Shown here one piece after another: positions 7,694-17,903 of a stretch of 43,416 bases of DNA (position 1 is the stretch's first letter; each line of letters opens with the position of its first letter). The stretch lies in assembly GCA_016926755.1 (NCBI GenBank), contig JAFGNZ010000375.1, forward strand, positions 1 through 43,416, read 5' to 3'. This DNA is from Myxococcaceae bacterium. GTDB taxonomy: Bacteria > Myxococcota > Myxococcia > Myxococcales > Myxococcaceae. Made by a program: the position numbers and the translations under genes. A model generated the notes under the pieces. That model ran no database searches, was not told the DNA's origin, and saw nothing but the letters and a program-made list of their open reading frames with translations.

Positions 7694-8770
7694 TCAGGGG
7701 AGGGCGATGGCGTACTCGAAGCGCAGGACCGCGCCCGGGGGAGGCACGTAGTTGCCCAGGAAGGTGACGCTCTGGGTGTCCGCGCGGTACTGCCACCCGT
7801 TCACCACGTCCCTGGGCACCTGGGTCCCGTTGACGAGGACGGTGAGCGAGGCGGAGTCCGGCTTCAGCGACAGCGGGAAGACGCGGCGCAGGGTGTTGAG
7901 GGCCTGGGCGATCTTCACCAGCGTGCCCTCGAAGGACACGTCGCAGATGGAGCCGATGATGCCGCCCGTCTTCGTGGCGGCCGTGCTGTAGCGGAACGCG
8001 GGCTCGGCCAGGCCGCCGTAGTAGACCTCCTCCCCCGGCGGGAAGCAGCCGTCCGGCGTGGTGCCGCCAATGACGGAGAGCGAGGAGAGGTTCTCGTTGC
8101 CCGGCCCCTTCAGGCTGCGCAGGAAGCGCGCGTAGTAGTTGGCGTCACCATAGGAGCTGTCGTCCTCGTCGGTGACGACGATGACGGCGAGCGCGGCGTT
8201 GGGGCGCAGGAAGCCCGCGTTGGGGCCGCTGAGGTTGGGCTCGGTGAGCGCCAGCTCCATCATCCGGAAGCCCTGCTCCAGGCGCGCGCGAGAGCCGGAG
8301 GGGAAGGTGGTGTTCTGGAGGAAGATCTCGCGCGGATTGGGCGTCTCGTTGGTGATGATCTTCGTGGTGCCGCGCAGCGTGCCCCGATCATTGTGGTTCG
8401 TGGAGATGACGCCCATGTGGAAGCGCACCTGGAGCGCGAGCAGCTCCTCCAGGAAGCGCGAGAAGTTGTCGGTGAGCGTCTGCCGCTGGTTGGCCATGGA
8501 GCCGGAGTCGTCCACCACCCAGAGGATGTCGACGATCCCATCCGCCTGGCGCTGCACGTCCACCTGCACGGCGGGAATGGCTGGCGGATCGCGCACCTCG
8601 ACGCGCCGGGTGACGGAGCGGTCCACGGAGGGAGGCAGCAGCTCCACGGGAGAGACACGCGGCGGGGCCACGGAGGGCACGGCCTCGCCGCGCCCCACCT
8701 CTCCGCCCACGTTGTCACAGCCGGGGGCCGCCAGCAGCGCCACGAGCAGCAGGCCGAGACGAAGCTTCAT
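7694..8770 (-). CDS. von Willebrand factor A domain lipoprotein
   Basis: A 358-residue lipoprotein: signal peptide ending at lipobox APGC (Cys18), then a Pro-rich linker, then a vWA domain. The MIDAS motif D-x-S-x-S is at 87-91 in VVDDSGSM, and VIVVTDEDD supplies the later acidic metal ligand. vWA domains bind metal and mediate protein-protein contacts. The C-terminal ~100 residues (beginning near SLKPDSASLTVLVNG) look like a beta-rich module. I start at ATG 8770, which gives a proper lipoprotein signal; longer starts do not. This is the first gene of a three-gene minus-strand operon and is divergent from the lipoprotein gene at 8943. Confidence 0.85.
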   Translation of the reverse strand: MKLRLGLLLVALLAAPGCDNVGGEVGRGEAVPSVAPPRVSPVELLPPSVDRSVTRRVEVRDPPAIPAVQVDVQRQADGIVDILWVVDDSGSMANQRQTLTDNFSRFLEELLALQVRFHMGVISTNHNDRGTLRGTTKIITNETPNPREIFLQNTTFPSGSRARLEQGFRMMELALTEPNLSGPNAGFLRPNAALAVIVVTDEDDSSYGDANYYARFLRSLKGPGNENLSSLSVIGGTTPDGCFPPGEEVYYGGLAEPAFRYSTAATKTGGIIGSICDVSFEGTLVKIAQALNTLRRVFPLSLKPDSASLTVLVNGTQVPRDVVNGWQYRADTQSVTFLGNYVPPPGAVLRFEYAIALP

Positions 8771-8942
8771 GGCGCGGAGAATGTCGTAAGCGCCTCGGGC
8801 GCCGCAAGTTCGTGGCCGGTCGGATCCGAGCGAGGTGTGACAGGAAAGTCGCGATCCTGGTTTGCGGGCGCCGACCATGCCGGGCATCATCGAGCCCATG
8901 GCGCCAGGGCCGGCTGGGATGAGCGCCGCAGATCCGAATCCC
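8771..8942. promoter_or_regulatory. Divergent intergenic region
   Basis: These 172 bases separate two divergently transcribed lipoprotein genes and must hold both promoters. I see no convincing -35/-10 pair and no hairpin with a T-tract. A GCGCC/GGCGC pair near 8790 is the only notable symmetry. Confidence 0.35.
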
Positions 8943-10271
8943 ATGAAACCCGTTCATGTCCTCGTGTTGTGCCTTGCCGTCACCAGCTGTCAGTGCGGCA
9001 CGGAGCAAGTGCCCAACCCCATCACCCTGCGCCTCCGCAACGACACCTCTCAGGCGATCTTCGTCGACGCGACGGGCGGGCGGCAGGGGCTGAGCGTGCA
9101 GCGCCGACAGGACCAGGCGTGGAGCACGTTCGTGGAAGAGCTCGGGTGCGACTGTCAGTCGTGCGAGCGCCACTGTGACTCCGCCTGCTTCTGCCCGGCG
9201 GCGGCGCCGCAGGCGCCCCGGGTGCTCAAGGTTCCCCCAGGCGCGACGGTCGAGCGCGTGTGGACCGGCTTCGTCCAAACACTCGAGGAGGTCTCCGCGT
9301 GCGGGATTGCCCCAGGCCAGTCCGACACCTGCCTGGAGGCGGACGTCCCTCCGCTCGACGAGACCCTCCGGCTCCAGCTCTGCTACGCGCTGGCCGTGCC
9401 CGGCCTCGGCCCCACGGATGGGAGCGCCCCCGTGCCCGGCCTCTTCCCCGTGGACTCCCAGGTGTGTGTCCACCAGGAGTTCATCACCGCGGACGGAGAG
9501 GTGGAGATCCGCCCACCCCCTCCGTCCCCGTGCTCCCAGGACACGGAGTGCACCGCGCCAGCGCTCTGCCTGCAGCAGGTGTGCACCACCACCTGCCCGG
9601 CGCATGACTTCCGCCCCATGGGTGGCGCCTGGCAGGTGCGCGTCCTGGAGCCCGAGGAGCAGGGCGTCCCCGGCTTCTTCTCCCGCGGCACCGGTGCAGG
9701 GGGGCGGCGGCTCCTCGCCGGCACCGGCACCCTCACCTCCGTGCGCTACTCCAACGGCACCATGACGCTCCAGCTCTCGCGCGCGGCGGCTCCCTCCGGC
9801 GAGTACAAGGCGACCATCGCCCTCTCGCTTCCTCCGGAGGCCGCGGTGCCGCTCCAGGTCGGCGAGTCGCTGGCCGTGCACGTGGTGGATGCCTCCACCT
9901 CCGCGATCCCCGAGAACCGCGCGCTCGCGCTCCGGGAGGCGGGAGGGGCCCTGCTGCTGGCGGCGGATCCGGGGCAGCTCGGCGCGGTGCTGGGGAGCGA
10001 GGAGACGAGCCCCTTCACCGTGAGCTCGCTCCCAGGCGCCGTGGGCTGCGAGGACACCCCGTGCGGCAAGCGGGCCTTCCACCGCACGGAGTTCCGCGGC
10101 GGCACCACCGCGGTGGCGCTCGAACCGGGGGAGAGCGAGGAGGTGGTTGCCTCCAGCGCCACCTGGAACGTCATCAACCTCTCCAATAGCAGCTATGGGT
10201 CGACTTCCTGCGCGCTCGCGAGCCAGATGCCCTACGTCCTCGTCAACCGGCGAGTGGCCCAGGGCCCCTGA
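8943..10271 (+). CDS. Lipoprotein of unknown function
   Basis: A 442-residue protein starting at ATG 8943, where MKPVHVLVLCLAVTSC gives a lipoprotein signal (Cys16); earlier in-frame starts would bury it. The N-terminal ~200 residues contain a Cys cluster (GCDCQSCERHCDSACFC) and a segment on bound-ligand-like beta structure (ITLRLRNDTSQAIFVDATGG). A short Cys module (CSQDTECTAPALCLQQVC) resembles the units in the Cys-rich lipoprotein across the divergent promoter. The C-terminal half is beta-rich (GTGTLTSVRYSNGTMTLQLS). No known enzyme motif is seen. The shared Cys module suggests it belongs to the same surface system. Confidence 0.75.
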   Translation: MKPVHVLVLCLAVTSCQCGTEQVPNPITLRLRNDTSQAIFVDATGGRQGLSVQRRQDQAWSTFVEELGCDCQSCERHCDSACFCPAAAPQAPRVLKVPPGATVERVWTGFVQTLEEVSACGIAPGQSDTCLEADVPPLDETLRLQLCYALAVPGLGPTDGSAPVPGLFPVDSQVCVHQEFITADGEVEIRPPPPSPCSQDTECTAPALCLQQVCTTTCPAHDFRPMGGAWQVRVLEPEEQGVPGFFSRGTGAGGRRLLAGTGTLTSVRYSNGTMTLQLSRAAAPSGEYKATIALSLPPEAAVPLQVGESLAVHVVDASTSAIPENRALALREAGGALLLAADPGQLGAVLGSEETSPFTVSSLPGAVGCEDTPCGKRAFHRTEFRGGTTAVALEPGESEEVVASSATWNVINLSNSSYGSTSCALASQMPYVLVNRRVAQGP

Positions 10272-10298
10272 AACAAGGCGGTTTCAGTTCGAGGAGAC

Positions 10299-10327
10299 GT
10301 GACCGGCGCCAGGGCGACCGGTAGCAT
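10299..10327 (+). promoter_or_regulatory. Promoter of the first kinase gene
   Basis: GTGACC (10299-10304), a 17-base spacer and TAGCAT (10322-10327). Only 11 bases separate the -10 element from the ATG at 10339, predicting a leader of about four bases. The next kinase gene has the same arrangement. Confidence 0.55.
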
Positions 10328-10338
10328 GCAGGCTGCCC

Positions 10339-12429
10339 ATGCCAAGACAGGCATCCGCCACCGGGGCTGACCCCTACCGCGGCCGGAAGATCGCAAGGTA
10401 CGAGATCCTCACCCGACTCTCCGTGGGGGGCATGGCGGAGCTCTTCCTTGCGTTCACCTCGGGGCCGGGCGGCTTCCGCAAGTTCGTCGCGCTCAAGCAG
10501 ATCCTGCCGGACGTCAAGACCGACGAGTTCGTGAAGATGTTCCTGGACGAGGCGCGCATCACCGCGGCCTTCTCCCACCCGAACATCGGCCAGGTGTTCG
10601 AGCTGGGGCAGGACGACGACGAGCTGTACCTGGCGATGGAGTTCCTGCCCGGTCAGAACCTCGAGCAGGTGCTGATCGCGGCCAGCCGCTTGCGCCCGTT
10701 GCCCGTGGGCTTCGCCGCCCGCGTCGCGCGCGACGTCTGCCTGGGCCTGCACTACGCCCACCACTTCACCGCCCCCTCCGGCCGCAGGGTGGCGGTGGTG
10801 CACCGGGACATGGCCCCGCGCAACGTGATGATCACCTACGACGGCGTGGTGAAGGTGATCGACTTCGGCATCGCCAAGGCCAAGGGGCGCATTGCCCGGA
10901 CCCGAGTGGGCATGGTGAAGGGGACCAGCGGGTACATGTCCCCCGAGCAGGTCCGGGGCCAGGATCTCGACGGGCGCAGCGATCTCTTCACCACCGGCGT
11001 GCTGCTGCACGAGATGCTCTGCGGCCAGCGCCTGTTCGACACCTCGGACGAGGACGCGATGATGCGGCAGATCGCCAATGCCGACATCCCGCCGCCGCGC
11101 TCGATCAACCCGGACGTGCCCGAGGCGCTCGATGCCGTGGTGATGCGCGCCCTCGTGAAGGACCCGGCCCGGCGCTTCGCCACCGGGCGCGAGATGGCCA
11201 AGGCGATCGAAGTCGCCATGGGGCCGGAGATCTTCGACGAGGAGGCGGTGGCCGAGCTGATGCAGTCCCTCTTCGCGGAGAAGCGCCTGAAGACGCTCGC
11301 GCTCCTGGACTACGCCAGCCATGACGACGAGCGCGTGAGCGACATCGTCGAGGCGCTCCAGGAGAAGACGATCGGGGAGGCGCCCGAGCCGGAGCGGGAG
11401 CCCGCCGAGGCTGCCGCCACGGATCCCATGAGGGCGCTGCCCCACCTGGAGCCCGCGGCACGTCCCGCTCCACGGCGAGCCAGCGCGGGCGCGAGGCTTT
11501 CACAGCGCAAGCAGGCGTCGGGAGGCGATCCGCCCAGGGCCCGGCCATTCCCAGCCCAGGCCCGGCTGGGCTCGGAGGCCGCGCTGCGCCGGGAGCAGCT
11601 CGTCGACGACGATGCACCCACGCAGGTGGGGATCGTGCGTGGGGCGCCTGAGCGCTCCCCCGAGCCCGAGCCCCGAGAGAGTCGGCGTCCCCCGAAGATG
11701 GGCATCTACACGCTTGGCCCCGTGGCGCCCAAGGCACCCGCGGAGCCGAGGTCCATCCCGGAGGACAGCGAGACGGTCGAGACCTCGCTGGTGTCGGAGG
11801 TCTCCCGGGTGTCGCGTGTCTCCATGGCGCTGACGGCCCTGCACCGCCCCGCGCGCCGGACGCTGTGGCTCATCGGCGCCATGGTGCTGGCGGGCCTCGC
11901 GGTGCTCTTCATGCCGGCGTCCCTGAGGAGCAGGCTCGGCGCATGGTTCACCTCCGCCGGCCAGTCTGCGTCCCAGCAGCTCGCCCCCCCACCCGAGCCC
12001 CAGGCCGCGCCCCCTCCAGCCCCCGCTCCGACGGCCCCCAGCCCCGCGGCGCCACCCGCGGATGCCTACGAGCCTCCGCCGCCCGCCGAGGAGCACGGCG
12101 CCCAGCAGGCGCGCCCCGAGCAGGAGAGCCCCACTCCCGCCAAGGACTCCCAGCCCGCGAGTCCCACGCGAAGCGTGACGAAGCCTGGGGGAATCCCCAA
12201 GAAGGCGCCCAAGGCCGCCGCCGTGGCTCCCGCGAAGAAGCCTGACGCGCCTCCTTCCCCATCTGTTGAAACTCCAGCAATTCAGGATAAGTCGGAGGGG
12301 CAGGAGGGGGCCGCGCCCGCCGAGGAGGCGCCCGAGCCTATCGAGCCCTCCACCGGGCCCGCCGAGGTTGATCCCTCCATCCAGCCGCTGGAGCTCTCCC
12401 CACCGTCGACCTCCGGCGAGGGCCTGTAG
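10339..12429 (+). CDS. Membrane Ser/Thr protein kinase (Pkn family), copy 1
   Basis: A 696-residue Hanks-type kinase. The domain spans about 21-290: glycine loop SVGGMAELF (28-36), Lys53 in VALKQI, Glu71, HRD at 155-157 with Asn162, DFG at 175-177 and SPE at 201-203. The catalytic loop reads HRDMAPRN, so the Lys usual in Ser/Thr kinases is Ala here, as occurs in other myxobacterial kinases and tyrosine kinases. A Pro/Arg-rich linker follows, one transmembrane helix (about 508-528), then a Pro/Ala/Glu-rich extracytoplasmic tail with no sensor domain I can name. It is followed by a close paralogue. Substrates are unknown; the FHA proteins at 21412-28556 are plausible phosphothreonine readers. 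Confidence 0.88.
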   Translation: MPRQASATGADPYRGRKIARYEILTRLSVGGMAELFLAFTSGPGGFRKFVALKQILPDVKTDEFVKMFLDEARITAAFSHPNIGQVFELGQDDDELYLAMEFLPGQNLEQVLIAASRLRPLPVGFAARVARDVCLGLHYAHHFTAPSGRRVAVVHRDMAPRNVMITYDGVVKVIDFGIAKAKGRIARTRVGMVKGTSGYMSPEQVRGQDLDGRSDLFTTGVLLHEMLCGQRLFDTSDEDAMMRQIANADIPPPRSINPDVPEALDAVVMRALVKDPARRFATGREMAKAIEVAMGPEIFDEEAVAELMQSLFAEKRLKTLALLDYASHDDERVSDIVEALQEKTIGEAPEPEREPAEAAATDPMRALPHLEPAARPAPRRASAGARLSQRKQASGGDPPRARPFPAQARLGSEAALRREQLVDDDAPTQVGIVRGAPERSPEPEPRESRRPPKMGIYTLGPVAPKAPAEPRSIPEDSETVETSLVSEVSRVSRVSMALTALHRPARRTLWLIGAMVLAGLAVLFMPASLRSRLGAWFTSAGQSASQQLAPPPEPQAAPPPAPAPTAPSPAAPPADAYEPPPPAEEHGAQQARPEQESPTPAKDSQPASPTRSVTKPGGIPKKAPKAAAVAPAKKPDAPPSPSVETPAIQDKSEGQEGAAPAEEAPEPIEPSTGPAEVDPSIQPLELSPPSTSGEGL

Positions 12430-12461
12430 CTTCCCTGGAGCGCTGGGCAGCGAGCAACCCC

Positions 12462-12490
12462 GTGACGGGATGGGGTTCCACGGCTAGCAT
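12462..12490 (+). promoter_or_regulatory. Promoter of the second kinase gene
   Basis: GTGACG (12462-12467), a 17-base spacer and TAGCAT (12485-12490) duplicate the layout upstream of the first kinase. The start codon at 12501 is 10 bases past the -10 element. This also explains why the GTG at 12462 is not a real start: it is the -35 element. Confidence 0.55.
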
Positions 12491-12500
12491 GGGGTCCTCG

Positions 12501-14684
12501 ATGGCGATTCAGGGAGGAGCCCCGGCGGACGATCCCGACCGTGGGCGGCGCATCAGCAAGTACGAGATCCTCACGCGGCTCTCCGTGGGAGGTATGGCGG
12601 AGTTGTTCCTGGCGTTCACCTCGGGCCCAGGCGGCTTCCGCAAGTTCGTCGCGCTCAAGCAGATCCTGCCGGACGTCAAGACCGACGAGTTCGTGAAGAT
12701 GTTCCTGGATGAGGCGCGCATCACCGCGGCCTTCTCCCACGCGAACATCGGCCAGGTGTTCGATCTGGGCGAGGAGGCCGGCGAGCTGTACCTGGCCATG
12801 GAGTTCCTGGCCGGCCAGAACCTCGAGCAGCTCATGAAGGCGGTGGACAAGCGGGACGAGCCGCTGTCCCCGGGCTTCGCCGCCCGCGTGATCCGCGACG
12901 TCTGCCTGGGGCTGCACTACGCGCACCACTTCGTCGATCCCTCGGGCCGCTCCGTCGCGGTGGTGCACCGGGACATGTCCCCGCGCAACGTGATGGTCAC
13001 CTACGACGGCGGGGTGAAGGTGATCGACTTCGGCATCGCCAAGGCCAAGGGGCGCCTGGGCCGCACGGCGGTGGGCATGGTGAAGGGGACGGGCGGGTAC
13101 ATGTCCCCCGAGCAGGTGCGCGGGCACGAGCTCGACGGGCGCAGCGACCTGTTCTCCGCCGGCGTGCTGCTGTACGAGATGCTCTGCGGCCAGCGCCTGT
13201 TCAACGCGCCCGGCGACGCCGCGATGATGATGCAGATCGTGGAAGGGGAGATCCCTCCGCCTCGCACGATCAACCCCGCGGTGCCCGAGGCGCTCGATGC
13301 CGTGGTGATGCGCGCGCTCACGCGCGACAAGTCCAAGCGCTTCGCCACCGGGCGCGAGATGGCCAAGGCCATCGAGGCGGCCATGGGGCCGGAGATCTTC
13401 GACGAAGAGCGGCTGGCCGCGCTGATGGAGGAGCTCTTCGCGGAGAAGCGCCAGAAGACCCGCGCGCTCCTGGAGTACGCCAGCCGCGATGACGCCCGCA
13501 TCAGCGAGGCCGCGGGCGCCCTCCAGGATGATCCCGGAGACGCGGCGCTCACCGCGCCCGTGAAGCGGGTGCCCAGGACCCGGCCCACGCCGGCGCCGGT
13601 TCCCTCCGCGCGTCAGGGCTCGGGGACGCCTCCTCCCCGCGCGCGCAAGCCCGGGAGCAACCCCGCGCAGACCGCCGTCCCCTCCACGCCTCGGGGGGCT
13701 CGGCCCCGCATCACCGCCCGCCAGGAGGTGGAGGAGGCGCCCGAGGCCGAGGATCAAGAGCCAGACAACACGCTGGCCACGCAGCCCTTCAAGGCGCGTC
13801 CCGGAGGGCGACCGGGGGCCCGTCCGATACCCCCCAGGCCTGCCCGGACGCGTCCGCCCCCCGGCACTCCGGTGGACGAGGACAGCCAGGGGTCTCGCTG
13901 GGCCGGACGGCTGTTCCTCCTGGTCTTCTTCGGCGCGATTGGCGGCCTGCTCTACCTGGAGCCGGTCCGGGCCATGCTCAAGCCCGGGTATGACTCCGCC
14001 GTCGCCTGGGTGAGGGCGGAGCTGGAGCTCGACCCACCGCCTCCGCCCGAGCAGGTGCCCTGGCCGCCGCCGCCCCTGAAGCCGCCACCGAATCCGCTGG
14101 CGCCGCAGGAGAACAGCCCACCTCCCGAGCCCACCCCGAGCGAGGCCACGGCGGCCGCGGCCGATCCCGCCCCCTCGGAGGACCCCAAGGCGAAGGATGG
14201 CAAGGGCCCGGAGAAGTCGGGCGGCGCCGTCGCCAAGACGCCGAAGACTGGCACCTCCAAGCCGAAGCCTCAGCAGGTGGCGAAAGCCGAGCCTGGGACG
14301 GGCCCTGGGGCGACCACCCCCACGGCGGTCACCGGGACGCCGCCCAAGGATCTGAATGAGCAGCTGCAGGACGAGCCCAATACCACGGTGGAGGCGAGAC
14401 CCGAGGGCCAGGCGGAGCTGGTGGACACCAGCAGTCCCCAGGCCATGAAGAAGGCCAAGATCGGGCTGCTCACCCTCAGGACGGTGCCCCCGGCGGCGGT
14501 GTATGACGGCCAGACGAGCCTGGGCACCACGCCGCTGGTCAAGGTCCCCCTCAATGCCGGCACCTACCGCCTGCGCCTCGTGGATCCGGAAGGCAACAGT
14601 CGGCTCTTCTCCGCGCCCGTCGATGTCGCGAAGGAGAAGAAGTACACCATTCGTCTCGGGGACCTCCCTCTGTACGAGGACTGA
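12501..14684 (+). CDS. Membrane Ser/Thr protein kinase, copy 2, with PEGA-like tail
   Basis: A 727-residue paralogue of the preceding kinase, with the same motifs (SVGGMAELF, VALKQI, HRDMSPRN, DFGIAKAKG, SPEQVRG). ATG 12501 is chosen because it makes the N-terminus exactly as long as in the first kinase before the shared ISKYE/IARYE segment; upstream starts would lie in the promoter. A Pro-rich linker, a transmembrane helix (RLFLLVFFGAIGGLLYLE) and a long Pro/Lys/Ala region follow. The C-terminal ~75 residues (LLTLRTVPPAAVYDGQTSLG onward) look like a PEGA domain, a surface-binding module. Part of the catalytic-domain DNA is almost identical to copy 1, pointing to recent duplication or gene conversion. 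Confidence 0.88.
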   Translation: MAIQGGAPADDPDRGRRISKYEILTRLSVGGMAELFLAFTSGPGGFRKFVALKQILPDVKTDEFVKMFLDEARITAAFSHANIGQVFDLGEEAGELYLAMEFLAGQNLEQLMKAVDKRDEPLSPGFAARVIRDVCLGLHYAHHFVDPSGRSVAVVHRDMSPRNVMVTYDGGVKVIDFGIAKAKGRLGRTAVGMVKGTGGYMSPEQVRGHELDGRSDLFSAGVLLYEMLCGQRLFNAPGDAAMMMQIVEGEIPPPRTINPAVPEALDAVVMRALTRDKSKRFATGREMAKAIEAAMGPEIFDEERLAALMEELFAEKRQKTRALLEYASRDDARISEAAGALQDDPGDAALTAPVKRVPRTRPTPAPVPSARQGSGTPPPRARKPGSNPAQTAVPSTPRGARPRITARQEVEEAPEAEDQEPDNTLATQPFKARPGGRPGARPIPPRPARTRPPPGTPVDEDSQGSRWAGRLFLLVFFGAIGGLLYLEPVRAMLKPGYDSAVAWVRAELELDPPPPPEQVPWPPPPLKPPPNPLAPQENSPPPEPTPSEATAAAADPAPSEDPKAKDGKGPEKSGGAVAKTPKTGTSKPKPQQVAKAEPGTGPGATTPTAVTGTPPKDLNEQLQDEPNTTVEARPEGQAELVDTSSPQAMKKAKIGLLTLRTVPPAAVYDGQTSLGTTPLVKVPLNAGTYRLRLVDPEGNSRLFSAPVDVAKEKKYTIRLGDLPLYED

Positions 14685-14693
14685 CTGTCGTCC

Positions 14694-14722
14694 TTGACGG
14701 TCTCGGACCCCATCACTAGGGT
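14694..14722 (+). promoter_or_regulatory. Promoter of glyQS
   Basis: TTGACG (14694-14699), a 17-base spacer and TAGGGT (14717-14722). Ten bases separate the -10 from the glyQ ATG at 14733, so the mRNA should have an extremely short leader. No T-box or other riboswitch fits between them. Confidence 0.65.
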
Positions 14723-14732
14723 CCGCGCGACC

Positions 14733-15705
<973 letters not shown>

Positions 15706-15716
<11 letters not shown>

Positions 15717-17814
15717 TCTGCTGCTGGAGGTGGGCGCGGAGGAGATCCCGGCCTCTTTCATCGGCCCCGCCCTGGAGGACCTCAAGCGCGTCATCACCGA
15801 GCGCCTGGAGGCGGCGCGCCTCAAGCACGGCGAGGTGCGCACCTACGGCACGCCGCGGCGGCTGGCGGTGTGGATCAAGGAGGTGGCGGACTCCGGCGAG
15901 GACGTCACCAGCGAGAAGCTCGGCCCGAGCGTGAAGGCGGCCTTCGACAAGGAAGGCAAGCCCACCGTGGCCGCCACCAAGTTCGCCGAGTCCCTCAAGG
16001 TGCCGGTGAGCGAGCTGGGGAGGACCCAGACGGCCAAGGGCGAGTACCTGTCCGCCAAGGTGCAGGAGAAGGGCCGCCCGGCCACGGAGATCCTCCCGGA
16101 GACGCTGCACGCGGCGGTCCACGGCATCAACTTCCGCAAGTCCATGCGCTGGGGTGATGTGGATCAGGCCTTCGCGCGGCCGGTGCAGTGGCTGGTGGCG
16201 CTGCTGGGCGGCGAGGTGGTGCCGGTCGTCTTCGGGGACGTGAAGAGCGGCCGCACCACGTACGGCCACCGCTTCCTGGCGCCCGGCGCCATCGAGCTGG
16301 CCCGGCCGGCCGACTACGAGGCGGCGCTGGAGAAGGCGCACGTGGTGGCGGACATCCCCAAGCGGCGCGCGCTGCTGCTGGAGAAGATCCGCGCGGCGGC
16401 CAAGGGCACCGGCGGCCAGCTGCTGGAGGACGAGGCGCTGGTGGATCAGGTGACGAACCTGGTGGAGCTGCCTGCGCCCGTGGTGGGCACCTTCGAGGCG
16501 CGGCACCTGGAGCTGCCGCCCGAGGTGCTGGTACAGGAGATGAAGAGCCACCAGCGCTACTTCTCCCTCGCGGATGCCAAGGGCAAGCTGCTGCCCAAGT
16601 TCATCGCCGTGTCCAACACGCCGGTGAAGGACGAGAAGCTGTCCGTGCGCGGCTACGAGCGCGTGCTGCGCGCGCGCCTGGCGGATGGGCGCTTCTTCTT
16701 CGACGAGGACCGGAAGACGCCGCTGCTGGAGCGGGTGCCGAAGCTGGCCCGCGTGGTGTGGCAGGGGCAGCTCGGCAGCTACGCGGAGAAGGTGGATCGG
16801 TTCCGGGCGCTCGGCGTGTTCCTGGCGGAGCGGGCGGGCAAGGCGAGCGAGCGCTCCACCATCGAGCAGGCGGCCACGCTGGCCAAGGCGGATCTCGTCA
16901 CCGGCATGGTGGGTGAGTTCCCCGAGCTGCAGGGCGTGATGGGCCGTGAGTACGCGCGCGCCGCCGGGGAGCCGGAGGCGGTGGCCCTGGCCATCTTCGA
17001 GCACTACCTGCCGCGCAACGCCAACGACGCGCTGCCCACGCAGGATGCGGGCGCGCTGATCGGCCTGGCGGACCGGCTGGACACCCTGTGCGGCATCTTC
17101 GCCATCGGCAAGTCGCCCTCCGGCGCGGCGGACCCGTTCGGCCTGCGGCGCGCCTGCCTGGCCATCGTCCACATCGTGCTCGGGCGCGGGTACCGCTTCT
17201 CGCTGTCGGCGGCGGTGGACGAGGCGCTCAAGCTGCTGGAGCCGAAGCTGCGCAACCTCAAGCGCAAGCCGGGCGAGCCCGAGCCGCGAGAGCAGGTGCT
17301 GGAGTTCTTCCGCGGACGGCTCAAGGCGCTGTGGTCGGAGAGCTACCGGACGGACGTGGTGGAGGCGGTGCTCTCGGTGGGCTTTGACGACCTGGTGGCG
17401 GCGCGCAAGCGGCTGGAGGCGCTCAGCGGCCTGGTGGGCCACGCGGACTTCACCCCGCTGGCGGCGGCCTTCAAGCGCGTGGTGAACATCGTGGAGAAGC
17501 AGGGCAAGGACGTGTCGAAGGGGCAGACCCTCCCGGAGAAGTTCCGGGACGAGCCCGAGCGGGCCCTCCACGCCGCCTTCACCCAGGCCAGCGGCCGGGT
17601 CGCCGCCTTCGTGAAGGCGGACGACTTCTCCGGAGCCCTCAAGGAGATCACCGGCCTGAAGCCTGCGGTGGACACCTTCTTCGACAAGGTGACGGTGATG
17701 GCCGAGGACAAGGAGCTGCGCGAGAACCGCGTCCGCTTCCTCACGGAGATCGGCGCCCTGTTCAACCAGGTGGCGGATTTCTCCAAGATCCAGGCAGAGG
17801 CCAGCTCCGCCTAG
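15706..17814 (+). CDS. glyS: Glycyl-tRNA synthetase beta subunit
   Basis: A 702-residue beta subunit, needed for tRNA binding and for the stability of the alpha catalytic core. It starts at GTG 15706, 11 bases inside glyQ; the N-terminus [18 protein letters not shown] is the standard beginning of this family. Later it has the conserved [20 protein letters not shown] and [20 protein letters not shown] segments, followed by the C-terminal DALR-like anticodon-binding part. Length and arrangement are typical, so the enzyme should be intact. Confidence 0.97.
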
Positions 17815-17861
17815 GAGAGCGGGCGGGCTGACGGCTGGGGAATAGGCGCAACCCTTTATGG

Positions 17862-17890
17862 TTGCCCGGGGCAGGGGTGGTTCCTACACT
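17862..17890 (+). promoter_or_regulatory. Promoter of the lipoprotein pair
   Basis: TTGCCC (17862-17867), a 17-base spacer and TACACT (17885-17890), with 13 bases to the ATG at 17904. The spacing is consistent with the other compact promoters in this window. Confidence 0.5.
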
Positions 17891-17903
17891 CCGCCCCCTT
17901 CTG

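Noticed and set aside
6347-9178. A plus-strand open frame of 943 codons opposite the vWA and Cys-rich genes
   Set aside because: It is Ala/Arg/Gly-rich noise antisense to two real lipoprotein genes.
12462-12500. GTG 12462 or ATG 12489 as start of the second kinase
   Set aside because: They fall in the -35 and -10 elements; ATG 12501 matches the N-terminus length of the paralogue.
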